The translations under genes and the position numbers were made by a program. A model generated the notes under the pieces. The model did no database searches, was not told where the DNA came from, and saw only the letters and a list, made by a program, of their open reading frames with translations. Shown in pieces: positions 6,174 to 13,620 of a DNA stretch of 13,620 nt (position 1 is its first letter; every line of letters begins with the position of its first letter). This DNA comes from an uncultured Clostridia bacterium. GTDB lineage: Bacteria > Bacillota > Clostridia > Christensenellales > Borkfalkiaceae. The stretch spans positions 1 through 13,620 of the forward strand of contig CAJGCN010000028.1 of the NCBI GenBank assembly GCA_904501815.1. Reading direction: 5' to 3'.

Positions 6174-9100
6174 TTAAGTCGTAATCGTCAGTTTCCCTTC
6201 AATTACCTTACCTATCCGATAATTGTCCGTGACGTCGTTGCCGTTTTCGTCTACGACTTTCAACGTATTTTTTAAAATCGTGTTGAACGTTTCCCCGTGC
6301 GCGGTAATCGTCCCTACGACTTCTATCGTTGCCGTATGTCCTTCTACTAAACCAACGATATCGTAATCACTGCAAGTCAAGGCTTTCCCATCGTAGTTTT
6401 TCGTTGCAGAACCGCTCGTAATCGTCAACAGTTGCCGTTCAACGAACAACGCTTCGCCCGTAATCACGATTTCAAAGGAATGAGTGACGTCGTTGCCTAA
6501 GTTATCGTATACCCGCACTAAATTATCCATTTGTTGCAATTCCGAAAGAGATATACTATCGCTACAATTGATAATTTCTCTATCTAAATATACGTATACC
6601 CAGTAGCCTGAACTTATTAAATCTTCTTCGTTTTCAACATAGTAGAAATCTTCTAATTCAAGCGGTTTCCCGTCGTAAACCTTTGAAATATCGCAAATAA
6701 CGACTTCTACGTAATCTTCCACCACACGGATTAACCCCGTTTCTTTAACAAGCTCAATTTCAAGCTCTTCAGGCGTTATTTCCTTTCCGTCAGGATCAAA
6801 AATCGTAAAGGAAATAATTTGACTTTCCGTTTTACCTACGTCTGTTCTCGAACCAACCACTTCGACGGTATAGGTATACCCTTCGTCCAACAAAAGATAT
6901 ATCCCGCCGTACGCTTCGTCAATTTCGTTCTTTGCATATAAAGTTTCTCCGTTGTAAACCTGCCAAACGTCAATGGGTTTCACATAAATCGTCTGCCCTT
7001 TAAACGGTGGTTCGTCGTCCTGTTCGCCGTCGCCAGGTTTTTCGCCGTCAACAGGATTATCCCCGCCGCCGTCCGTTCCGCCGTCGATATTATTCGAAGA
7101 AGTCGGATCGATAATCACCCAGCCCATTCCGTCAAGATACACATCCACCCAAGCGTGCCCGATTGCCGAAATATTCGTTTCTTGCCCTGCGCTTAAATTC
7201 TCGGCGTATCCCGTCACGTATCTTGCGGGAATACCGAACGCACGGTACATAGCCACCGCAGCCGTCGCGTAATATCGGCAAAGCCCCGTTTCTGCTTGCG
7301 TGAAGAAATACAACGCATAATCGTCTTTATACTCGGGCGTATACACGCTGTACGGCACTTGATTTCTAACTATTTCTGCAATCTTCGAAATCAAATCGGG
7401 CGTATTCGCCGTAATGCCTTTGGCGTTTGCAATTCTAATCAATTCGTTTTTGGTTTCTTGCGGTAAGTTCAAATAAGTTTTTTGTACGAACTCGCGATAC
7501 GCAACTTCCGCGCTTTCGTAAGGCGTGCCTGCGAGCGAATAAACGGTATTCGGGTCGTATTCGTACTGATACGCTTGCACGGCATAATTCAGCCAAGAAT
7601 CGGTGGAAATCTGGCAATCGTTCTTATCCGTATTGCCTGCATACCCTGCATAGTTTAACAGCATATACGGCAAAGTCGAATAATTCGTCGAAAGGGAAAT
7701 CTCCACTTTCTCGGCTTTCGCATACGCAAGCGCAAGCGCCGTAAAATACAAAGGATTTACAGGCGTTTCACCCGTATACGGCGTAGCTTTTGACCAGCTT
7801 GAATAAGCGTAGTCGCCAAAGCTGTTTACTCTGAAATACGCTCTGTGATTTTTATTTGCCGTCGCTTTAAAAAGCGTTGTATCGCGCATCTCCCCATATT
7901 CCGAATCCGTGATTTCACCGCCTAAATCACCGTTATCATTTTCAGGCAAAGTAATAGGCGGGGGCGGCAATTCAGGCATGTCGGTGGCAGGTTCAACCGT
8001 CAACGTACCGTAATTTAAAACGATATCGTAGCCTGTTGTCATATCGTTTTTCTTATCGTCGATAATTCTAACCGTTAAAATATTCGGCTTACTTCCAACG
8101 TCTTTTATGCTTGTATAATACGGAATATCAAAATCAAATCCGTGAATTTCTCCGCTAACGATATCAACGTGTTTATACCAAAAAGTTGAACCGTTATACT
8201 TCCAAGTATAAGAAATCGTTAAAAGCTCCAACGGCGCGGGGGTGACGGTAAGTTTTCCCTTTTCAACGCATTCGAAAATATAGTTTGCGGAAACGTTTTC
8301 TTCTCCACTCATCACGACGAAATCAACGATTAAATTATCAACGGTATCCGGCAATAATAACGCCGTTGTTTCAAAAGTTAAAATTTGCCCGTCTACACAT
8401 TGTTTTTCGCTGATAAATACTATTTCATCATGAATAAGCGGCGTACCGTCGAATTGCTTTTTCGCGCTAAACGTTTTATATTGCACGATAAACGGCGTAA
8501 TCTTGAGCATACCGAAGTTTTCCGTGATAGCGTAGTTGCCCGTCACGTCGTTTTCGTCAGCATCTTGAATTTTATACGGGATTACATTTACAATCTCGCC
8601 AACGTTGGTAATCGTAGGATTTATCCCGTTCTGAACTATTTTTTGATTAGGCGCAAGCGTACCCTTTCGTATCACCAAGTTCGCCGCACCGAGCGGTGTT
8701 CCGTCGTAGACTTTGCTTTCCGTAGGCGTTTCAATCGTAATCTCTCTTGGCGTGATTTTAACGGGATTTTCGATTAAATATACTTCGTAGTTTCCCGCTT
8801 CTATCATATCGTCGCCGTTTTTATCTACGATAGAAACCGTAATCGTATTGATAGCGTCGATTACGTCTTTAGCTTTTTGATATTTTACGGAAATCGTAGC
8901 GGTATCCGTTTGAGCAAAAATCGGATCGCTATCCGTAAGAGAAAGGACTTCATACGCGCTCACGTCCACTTCCACGCCGTCGTAAACCTTTTCTACGCCC
9001 GTAGAAGTAATTTGCACCCCGCGCGGTTGAATAAAGAGGATGCTTTCTTCATACGTAATTTCATAGTTCTCAAAATAGGAAAGCTCTTCATTTTCTTCGT

Positions 9101-12100
9101 CTACGATATTAAATCTATCCACAAAGTTTTTATCTTTTATGACGTTTTTAACCGTTGCATATCGTACTTCGACAATAGGTTTTTGCCCTTGCACGATTGC
9201 AGGTTGATTTTCAATCGGCGTGGTAATCGTATACCCGCTTACGTCGTGTTCGTAGCCGTCGTATACTCCAACGTAGCCCGCCGTCGTAATCGTAATCGGT
9301 CGATATTGCACGCACAACTTACCAAACTCGTAAGAAATTTCGTAGTTCGCGGAAACGTCTTTATCTTCGGCACTCCAAATGACTGCGTTTTTAATTTCGT
9401 TGTCCGTGCCTTCCTGCCCTTCCCGTCCGTAGTTTGCGTTCGTTTGTTCACTCAAATAAGCAACATAATGTACAGCGTGTTTAAATACAAGTGGTGTTTC
9501 ATCCGAAATGAAATGATCGTGGCAAATAAGCGCCGTTCCGTCGTAATACTTCCACGCCGTACCCGAAATAATCGTAAGCGGGCGGGGCGAAACGGTCAAC
9601 GTACCCGTCAGATAGGTAATATCGTAATTGCCCGTCGTTTTTTCCGTTTTCGAATACCCGATTTCCACGCTCGTTAAATCGCAACTTCCTTCGCCTGCAT
9701 CTGTTCTTTCTCCGACTGCCACAAAGCTTAAAATGGACTGATTTTCCACCAAGCCTTCCCCGCCGATACGATAGTTCTTCCCGTCAAACACAAGCGGTGT
9801 TCCGTCGTAAATCTTTTCCGCATACGGCTGAACGGTAATCGGGCGAGCGTAGATTTCAAGCGTGCCAAACTTAACGGTAAACTCGTAGTTATCCGTCGTT
9901 TTTTGGTCTTTTTGATTATAAATTTCCGTGCCTATCCATTCGTTGGTAATCTTACCGACGTTGCAAATTTCGGGAACAGTTTCCGAATACACGTATTCGT
10001 CGGGCGCAAGCGACCCTGAAATTACGTCATAAACGTATCTTCCCCACGTTTGCCCGTCGTACATTTGATAGCAACTGCCAGTTTGTATAGTTAATTCCCG
10101 TTTGTTGACGGTAAGTTTCCCAAAATCTTCGGTAAGGGTATAATTGTCCTTCGTAGGAAGTCCGTCTTTATCAAGAATAACTAACTCAACGGTGTTTTTC
10201 TCCGTGCCTGCGTTCGTGATAGAAGCCCAGTTTTTCAGCTCTTCTCTTTCCGACGGCGCAAGTCCTTCGTTTTCGCCCGTTGAAAGAACGTAGCTTTCAC
10301 AAGACAGCGGAGTGCCGTCGTAAGTTTTTTCGTCGCTATCCGTCGTAATCGTAATCGGACGCGGGGTAATCGTAATTTCGCCGTATTTATAAGTAATCTC
10401 ATAATTAGGCGTCACGTTATATTCATCTCCCCAACGCTTCGTATAGATAGCAAGCGACAGTATATTTTTCTCCGTGCCCACGATTTTACGCGCGGTAAAA
10501 GCTTCTATCTTATGATATTCGTCTTTTACGATGGATAATTCAGAAATTACTTTGAACGCTATTTTGCTTTGCTCCGCACCGTTATAAACGTTTCTTAAAT
10601 CTTCCGTTTGGACGGTAATCGGGCGGGGTTTGATAAGTAAGCCACCGTAGCGATAGGTAATTTCATAATTTTCCGTCGTATCTTCTCCGCCTACGACGAA
10701 AATCGAACATTTAATCTCGTTCGGATAACTCGCTATTTCACCCTTTTCAGTCCAAAATACTTGCGTAGCTCCACATTCCGAATCTTCCGCCACCTTTATA
10801 TCTTGCCCGTCGGCAAGCGGGTTAGGAGTTTCTTCCGACACCCAAAGCTCAAGGCATTGTTTCATTTGACCGTCGTAAATCCATTCACCCGAGCCCGTTT
10901 GAACGGTAATCGGACGTTTTGTTATGCTAAGCGTTCCGTCTTGGAAAATGGGCGCGTAGTTTACCGTTCTTTCTTCTTGCTTGCTATCTACGATTTTAAA
11001 AGTATCTTCTTGTATCCACGCGCGAGCGTCGTTTTGCGCTACCGTTTTAATCGAGCCGTTTACGGTAGCCGTTGCCACGTGCCCTTCGGCAAGACCGTTT
11101 TCAAGCTCAAAAAGCCCCGTTCCGTCCGCTGTGTAGAAACCGTCCGCCGAGTGTTCGTAGCCGTCGTACATCCAAGACAAAGTGTTTGCCGTCACGTAAA
11201 TTGGACGGGGGGAAATTTGCAAATACCCGTATTCGTAGGCAATCGCATAATTCCCGCTAACGTCGGTAGTTTCGTCGCTCCCTAAAACGCTGACGGTAAA
11301 TTCATTTTTGACTGCGCCGTCAGACACGTAAACAACGGTCGTATACGTTTCGCTGATTTTATACGTATGCCCTTCTACTAACCCGTCGCCTGAAATACTT
11401 GCAATTTGCGCTAAGCCGTGCGGTTTCCCGTCAAAGGTGAACGTGGCATCTTGCGTATAGACGGTAATCGGGCGGGCGGTGATTTTTATCTTGCCCTGCA
11501 AAACGGTAAAATCGTAATTTCCCGTCATATCCTGCTCTTCGCCTTTCAAAATGAGCATTTTGTTTTCGCTGACCGTTTCACCCACGTTCGTTCTCGTAGT
11601 AAATTCCGTAATCGTCGGGACTTCGCCAGCAATACACCCGCCCGAAACGGTGATAAAATCGGTCAGACGGTATTCTTGCCCGTCGTAGACGGTCGTTAAA
11701 TCGGTGAATTGCACAGTATATTCTTTCGGTAAAATTTTTAAAATGCCGTATTCGTAGCTAAGAGCGTAATTCTCCGAAACGTCCGCGCCGTCTTCGTCAA
11801 GAATCATAGCTTCTAATTGATTAACCTTTCCGCCAACGCTTCCGTCTTCCAGACGGATTACTTGGCTTATTTGCAAAAGTTCGATATCCGTATAAGCGTC
11901 TTTGTAATGTACTATTTGATGACCTTCGGCAAGCGGATTTACCGAGCTGTCCGCAACACTAAGCGTTATATTCTCGTGCGCGTTGCCGTCGTACGTCCAT
12001 TCTCCCGATGCCGTTTGCACCGTCAACGGGCGTTTTTCCACTTCCAACGAGCCGTATTCATACCTGATTTTATAATTCGCCGAAACGTCCTTACCGTTTA

Positions 12101-13151
12101 CGTCTTCCACGACGTATTCCACTTGGTTTTCACTCGTAGAAACCCCTTTTATTGACGTAGTTTTAACGGCTTTTAAAGTATGCCCTTCCACTAATTTCGT
12201 ATCGGAAATAATTTCATATTCCGTTTGCTCGTGCGCTTTACCGTCGTAAAGCCATTTCATGGAAGCCGTTTGAACGGTTATTTCACGGGCGCGAACGATT
12301 AAATCCCCAAACGTATAGGAAAATTTATAACGCTCCGTCACGTCGTTTCCTTCGCTATCCGACACGGTGATATACGTATGGTTAGCCGTCGTTCCTACGT
12401 CCGTTTGCGATACGCCGAACTCAAAATGTGGAATATCCCCGTCCACGAACGACCCGCTCGTAATTTCGTATTCTTCAAAGCTAAACGGCGTACCGTCGTA
12501 AATATGTACGGCGTCGTGCACGGTTATCCCCACCGTTCGTTCGGTAAAGGTAATCGCCGACGACGAAAGGGTAAAGCGATACGACGACGTCACGTCTTCG
12601 CCTGCCGAGTTCGTGATTTTAATATATTCCGTAATCGGCAAAACGGTGGTTTCCGCGCTGGAAACGTCGGCGTAGTCGAATTTCGAGCAAGTAATTTCGT
12701 CCCCTTCGGCAAGTTCCGCTGAAAGCACGGGAAGTGAGCCGTATTCTACTTCTTCTTGCCCGATTGTTATCTCAATTTCTTTGGGTTGAATAGTGAAAGA
12801 ATGTACGTCGCCGTACGTTTTTCCACCGAACGCGCCTACGGAAACCGCGCGGATTTTATAATCCCCAACGGAAGTCGGACGAACGCTCGACCAACTGTTT
12901 GAGCCTTTTTGGGCGTATTCGTATTTTACGTTCTCGAAAATTGCGCTCGCTTCATAAGACAGCTCTTGTCCGTACACGATTTCGGCGGGACAGTCTACTT
13001 CGTCGTATACAATCCCGTTAATGCCGAGCGTGACCGAACTCGTAGCCGCCACCCCTGCCGCGACTGCAATAATCGCAACGCGGAAGCGTTTTACGAATTT
13101 AAATACGCTTGCTATTTTTGATATTGTCTTTGCATATTTTTCGTATAACAT
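6174..13151 (-). CDS. Giant exported YDG-repeat protein with an internal transglutaminase-like domain, 2325 aa
   Basis: This is a very large extracellular protein of unknown role. Domain order: a basic N-terminus (to about residue 24) and one hydrophobic segment (about 25-44, VAIIAVAAGVAATSSVTLGI) that is a signal anchor or signal peptide; two MBG/Ig-like domains (about 46-203, with VYGQ and EYGSLPV); seventeen YDG-type repeats (205-1720); a Pro/acidic linker (PELPPPP); a transglutaminase-like module (1757-2021) with Cys1958, His1999 and Asp2015; a Gly/Asp/Pro linker; and three more YDG-type repeats (2051-2325). Each repeat follows the plan R-P-I-T-V-Q-T, then Y-D-G, E-G-H, D-V-T-x-N-Y and Y-G-x-L-x-I. 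The chain stops right after the last beta strand, with no LPxTG motif, membrane tail or SLH/choline-binding domain, so retention probably depends on the N-terminal segment. AAGGA (13159-13163) precedes the ATG by 7 bases. Possible roles are surface adhesion or wall-associated cross-linking; these are inferences. Confidence 0.93.
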   Translation of the reverse strand: MLYEKYAKTISKIASVFKFVKRFRVAIIAVAAGVAATSSVTLGINGIVYDEVDCPAEIVYGQELSYEASAIFENVKYEYAQKGSNSWSSVRPTSVGDYKIRAVSVGAFGGKTYGDVHSFTIQPKEIEITIGQEEVEYGSLPVLSAELAEGDEITCSKFDYADVSSAETTVLPITEYIKITNSAGEDVTSSYRFTLSSSAITFTERTVGITVHDAVHIYDGTPFSFEEYEITSGSFVDGDIPHFEFGVSQTDVGTTANHTYITVSDSEGNDVTERYKFSYTFGDLIVRAREITVQTASMKWLYDGKAHEQTEYEIISDTKLVEGHTLKAVKTTSIKGVSTSENQVEYVVEDVNGKDVSANYKIRYEYGSLEVEKRPLTVQTASGEWTYDGNAHENITLSVADSSVNPLAEGHQIVHYKDAYTDIELLQISQVIRLEDGSVGGKVNQLEAMILDEDGADVSENYALSYEYGILKILPKEYTVQFTDLTTVYDGQEYRLTDFITVSGGCIAGEVPTITEFTTRTNVGETVSENKMLILKGEEQDMTGNYDFTVLQGKIKITARPITVYTQDATFTFDGKPHGLAQIASISGDGLVEGHTYKISETYTTVVYVSDGAVKNEFTVSVLGSDETTDVSGNYAIAYEYGYLQISPRPIYVTANTLSWMYDGYEHSADGFYTADGTGLFELENGLAEGHVATATVNGSIKTVAQNDARAWIQEDTFKIVDSKQEERTVNYAPIFQDGTLSITKRPITVQTGSGEWIYDGQMKQCLELWVSEETPNPLADGQDIKVAEDSECGATQVFWTEKGEIASYPNEIKCSIFVVGGEDTTENYEITYRYGGLLIKPRPITVQTEDLRNVYNGAEQSKIAFKVISELSIVKDEYHKIEAFTARKIVGTEKNILSLAIYTKRWGDEYNVTPNYEITYKYGEITITPRPITITTDSDEKTYDGTPLSCESYVLSTGENEGLAPSEREELKNWASITNAGTEKNTVELVILDKDGLPTKDNYTLTEDFGKLTVNKRELTIQTGSCYQMYDGQTWGRYVYDVISGSLAPDEYVYSETVPEICNVGKITNEWIGTEIYNQKDQKTTDNYEFTVKFGTLEIYARPITVQPYAEKIYDGTPLVFDGKNYRIGGEGLVENQSILSFVAVGERTDAGEGSCDLTSVEIGYSKTEKTTGNYDITYLTGTLTVSPRPLTIISGTAWKYYDGTALICHDHFISDETPLVFKHAVHYVAYLSEQTNANYGREGQEGTDNEIKNAVIWSAEDKDVSANYEISYEFGKLCVQYRPITITTAGYVGVYDGYEHDVSGYTITTPIENQPAIVQGQKPIVEVRYATVKNVIKDKNFVDRFNIVDEENEELSYFENYEITYEESILFIQPRGVQITSTGVEKVYDGVEVDVSAYEVLSLTDSDPIFAQTDTATISVKYQKAKDVIDAINTITVSIVDKNGDDMIEAGNYEVYLIENPVKITPREITIETPTESKVYDGTPLGAANLVIRKGTLAPNQKIVQNGINPTITNVGEIVNVIPYKIQDADENDVTGNYAITENFGMLKITPFIVQYKTFSAKKQFDGTPLIHDEIVFISEKQCVDGQILTFETTALLLPDTVDNLIVDFVVMSGEENVSANYIFECVEKGKLTVTPAPLELLTISYTWKYNGSTFWYKHVDIVSGEIHGFDFDIPYYTSIKDVGSKPNILTVRIIDDKKNDMTTGYDIVLNYGTLTVEPATDMPELPPPPITLPENDNGDLGGEITDSEYGEMRDTTLFKATANKNHRAYFRVNSFGDYAYSSWSKATPYTGETPVNPLYFTALALAYAKAEKVEISLSTNYSTLPYMLLNYAGYAGNTDKNDCQISTDSWLNYAVQAYQYEYDPNTVYSLAGTPYESAEVAYREFVQKTYLNLPQETKNELIRIANAKGITANTPDLISKIAEIVRNQVPYSVYTPEYKDDYALYFFTQAETGLCRYYATAAVAMYRAFGIPARYVTGYAENLSAGQETNISAIGHAWVDVYLDGMGWVIIDPTSSNNIDGGTDGGGDNPVDGEKPGDGEQDDEPPFKGQTIYVKPIDVWQVYNGETLYAKNEIDEAYGGIYLLLDEGYTYTVEVVGSRTDVGKTESQIISFTIFDPDGKEITPEELEIELVKETGLIRVVEDYVEVVICDISKVYDGKPLELEDFYYVENEEDLISSGYWVYVYLDREIINCSDSISLSELQQMDNLVRVYDNLGNDVTHSFEIVITGEALFVERQLLTITSGSATKNYDGKALTCSDYDIVGLVEGHTATIEVVGTITAHGETFNTILKNTLKVVDENGNDVTDNYRIGKVIEGKLTITT
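6177..7001 (-). repeat. C-terminal block of three YDG-type protein repeats
   Basis: This covers residues 2051-2325 of the giant protein. The Y-[DN]-G tyrosines are at 2066 (YNG), 2159 and 2253, giving spacings of 93 and 94 residues. The last repeat contains LVEGH and DVTDNY and ends in GKLTITT directly before the stop codon. The block is set off from the transglutaminase module by a Gly/Asp-rich linker. Confidence 0.85.
7002..7088 (-). other. Gly/Asp/Pro-rich flexible linker after the transglutaminase domain
   Basis: Residues 2022-2050 are low complexity (DGGTDGGGDNPVDGEKPGDG and onward) and strongly acidic. They look like an unstructured spacer joining the catalytic module to the last three repeats. 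Confidence 0.8.
7089..7883 (-). other. Transglutaminase-like (TGc) domain with intact Cys-His-Asp triad
   Basis: Residues 1757-2021 of the giant protein. The catalytic core has Cys1958 in TGLCRYYATAAVAMYRAFGI, followed by PARYVTGY; His1999 in GHAWVDVYLDGMGW; and Asp2015 in VIIDPTSS. Spacings of 41 and 16 residues suit the transglutaminase/cysteine-protease superfamily (PF01841-type). The preceding 150 residues contain YFRVNSFGDYAYSSW, which resembles the segment before the catalytic core in TgpA-like extracellular transglutaminases. The fold could act as a transglutaminase, a peptidase or an amide-transfer enzyme. The substrate cannot be read from the sequence. Confidence 0.9.
7884..7991 (-). 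other. Pro/acidic linker before the transglutaminase domain
   Basis: Residues 1721-1756 hold a Pro run (PELPPPPITLPEN) and an acidic Gly-containing stretch (GDLGGEITDSEYGE). They separate the seventeen-repeat array from the catalytic module. Confidence 0.8.
7992..12539 (-). repeat. Array of seventeen YDG-type protein repeats
   Basis: Residues 205-1720. The Y/F of each [YF]-[DN]-G motif lies at 218, 302, 387, 489, 573, 662, 759, 856, 944, 1031, 1115, 1203, 1297, 1390, 1482, 1567 and 1652, so the period is 84-102 residues. Two sequence styles alternate: W-x-Y-D-G, often with H two residues on (for example at 302, 387, 662), and K-x-Y-D-G-T-P/A-L (for example at 944, 1115, 1203, 1482). The first YDG glycine context is kept throughout, with F replacing Y at 573 and 1567 and N replacing D at 856 and 1652. 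The repeats are protein-level and diverged, which argues for an old expansion. Pfam's YDG/MBG families are the nearest names I know. Confidence 0.88.
12540..13016 (-). other. Two N-terminal MBG/Ig-like domains
   Basis: Residues 46-204. The first unit has VYGQELSYEAS and ends with RPTSVGDYKIRAVSV and a YGDVHSFTIQPKEI strand. The second begins EVEYGSLPVLSAEL and ends with SAGEDVTSSYRFTLSS. Both show the Y-G plus G-x-Y beta-sandwich style of MBG-type domains and differ from the YDG repeats that follow. Boundaries are approximate. Confidence 0.6.
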
Positions 13152-13178
13152 AGACAGTTCCTTTTTCTTGCTCCATAA

Positions 13179-13192
13179 CCGTCAAAACGGTA
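13179..13192. other. Small hairpin between the two repeat-protein genes
   Basis: ACCGT and ACGGT (13179-13183 and 13188-13192 on the plus strand) can pair around a four-base loop. On the transcribed strand no T tract follows, so it is not a convincing terminator. The 47-bp gap shows no promoter, which supports co-transcription of the two repeat genes. Confidence 0.4.
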
Positions 13193-13198
13193 GATTTT

Positions 13199-13620
13199 TT
13201 ATTTGGTTATTTTTAAAATTCCCTTTACTTTGTTTACCTTATAGTTTGCGGAAACGTCTTTCCCGTCTTTATCATAAACGGTATAAGAAAGGATTTGATT
13301 ATCCGTTCTTCCTATTTTGGAAAGTTCTTTTAACGCTTGCACTTGTACGACGATATAATGCCCGTCGCCTAAATGTGCGCAAAATTCGCCCGAAGCGTAT
13401 TCCTTTTGACCGCTCGTTCCTTCGTAAACAATAGGCTCGTAGTCCGAACTAATCGTATATTTCGGACAAATAATCACCCCGCCGTTCAAGGAATCTTTGG
13501 ATACGGTTAAACTGCACGCCGTTAAGGTAATTTCACGTTTACTTACGTATAAAGAGCCGTAATCGCCTGCGATTTTATAATAATAGCTGACGTCGTTGCC
13601 CTGTTCGTCTACGATTACGA
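13199..13620 (-). CDS. YDG/MBG-repeat protein, C-terminal end only (runs off window)
   Basis: The open frame enters from the window edge and ends at the TAA at 13201-13199, giving about 139 residues of the C-terminus. It contains parts of two repeats: the tail of one (VIVDEQGNDVSYYYKI, then a GDYGSLYV strand) and the last one, with YEGTSGQ in place of the usual YDG, GDGHYIVVQV in the EGH position, DKDGKDVSANYKV, and GILKITK at the stop. The likely gene is much larger; an internal TTG at 13489 is not its start. Like its neighbour, it ends right after the final beta strand, with no wall-sorting signal or membrane tail. Its stop lies 47 bp before the start of the giant transglutaminase protein on the same strand, so the two probably form an operon and may be partners. 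Confidence 0.88.
   Translation of the reverse strand, partial: VIVDEQGNDVSYYYKIAGDYGSLYVSKREITLTACSLTVSKDSLNGGVIICPKYTISSDYEPIVYEGTSGQKEYASGEFCAHLGDGHYIVVQVQALKELSKIGRTDNQILSYTVYDKDGKDVSANYKVNKVKGILKITK

Noticed and set aside
8877..9677. Long plus-strand open frame (266 codons) opposite the YDG array
   Set aside because: It is antisense to a clearly coding repeat gene; the translation is Arg/Asn/Phe-rich and lacks a ribosome-binding site or domain. The same applies to the frames at 10761-11285 and 8385-8777.
6174..13151. Periodic repeats that could suggest a CRISPR array
   Set aside because: The period is about 255-305 bases, the units are in frame and diverged in DNA but conserved in protein, and there are no cas genes. 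It is a protein repeat array.
13199..13489. A separate 96-residue gene starting at the TTG at 13489
   Set aside because: The frame stays open upstream to the window edge and encodes part of another repeat, so this is the end of a larger gene.

Overview
The window looks chromosomal and comes from a low-to-mid GC Gram-positive bacterium, most likely an uncultured gut-type Clostridia lineage. The grounds are strong Shine-Dalgarno sites, consensus TTGACA/TATAAT promoters, a lipobox binding protein, and very large YDG-repeat surface proteins. The taxonomic placement is inference from style, not from a marker gene.

Layout: (1) 1-255, minus strand: the N-terminal part of a small membrane-anchored protein, read from a perfect consensus promoter at 312-340. 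(2) 391-705, plus strand: a 104-residue XRE-type helix-turn-helix regulator transcribed away from it. (3) 746-3367, minus strand: valyl-tRNA synthetase (valS), convergent with the regulator and separated from it by a hairpin that can terminate both. (4) 3532-6117, plus strand: a compact three-gene ABC import operon (lipoprotein, ATPase, permease) of the SsuABC/TauABC/ThiXYZ type, divergent from valS. The valS and ABC promoters appear to share one -35 box. (5) A bidirectional terminator at 6124-6165. (6) 6174-13151, minus strand: a 2325-residue exported protein made of about 20 YDG-type repeats interrupted by one transglutaminase-like domain with an intact Cys-His-Asp triad. (7) 13199-13620, minus strand: the C-terminal end of a second YDG-repeat protein, 47 bp upstream and probably in the same operon.

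The most interesting part is the repeat/transglutaminase system: two adjacent YDG-repeat genes, neither with a recognisable C-terminal wall anchor. The first six kilobases are mostly housekeeping and transport genes. Their noteworthy details are regulatory: strong promoters, a shared -35 box, and a short valS leader with no T-box.
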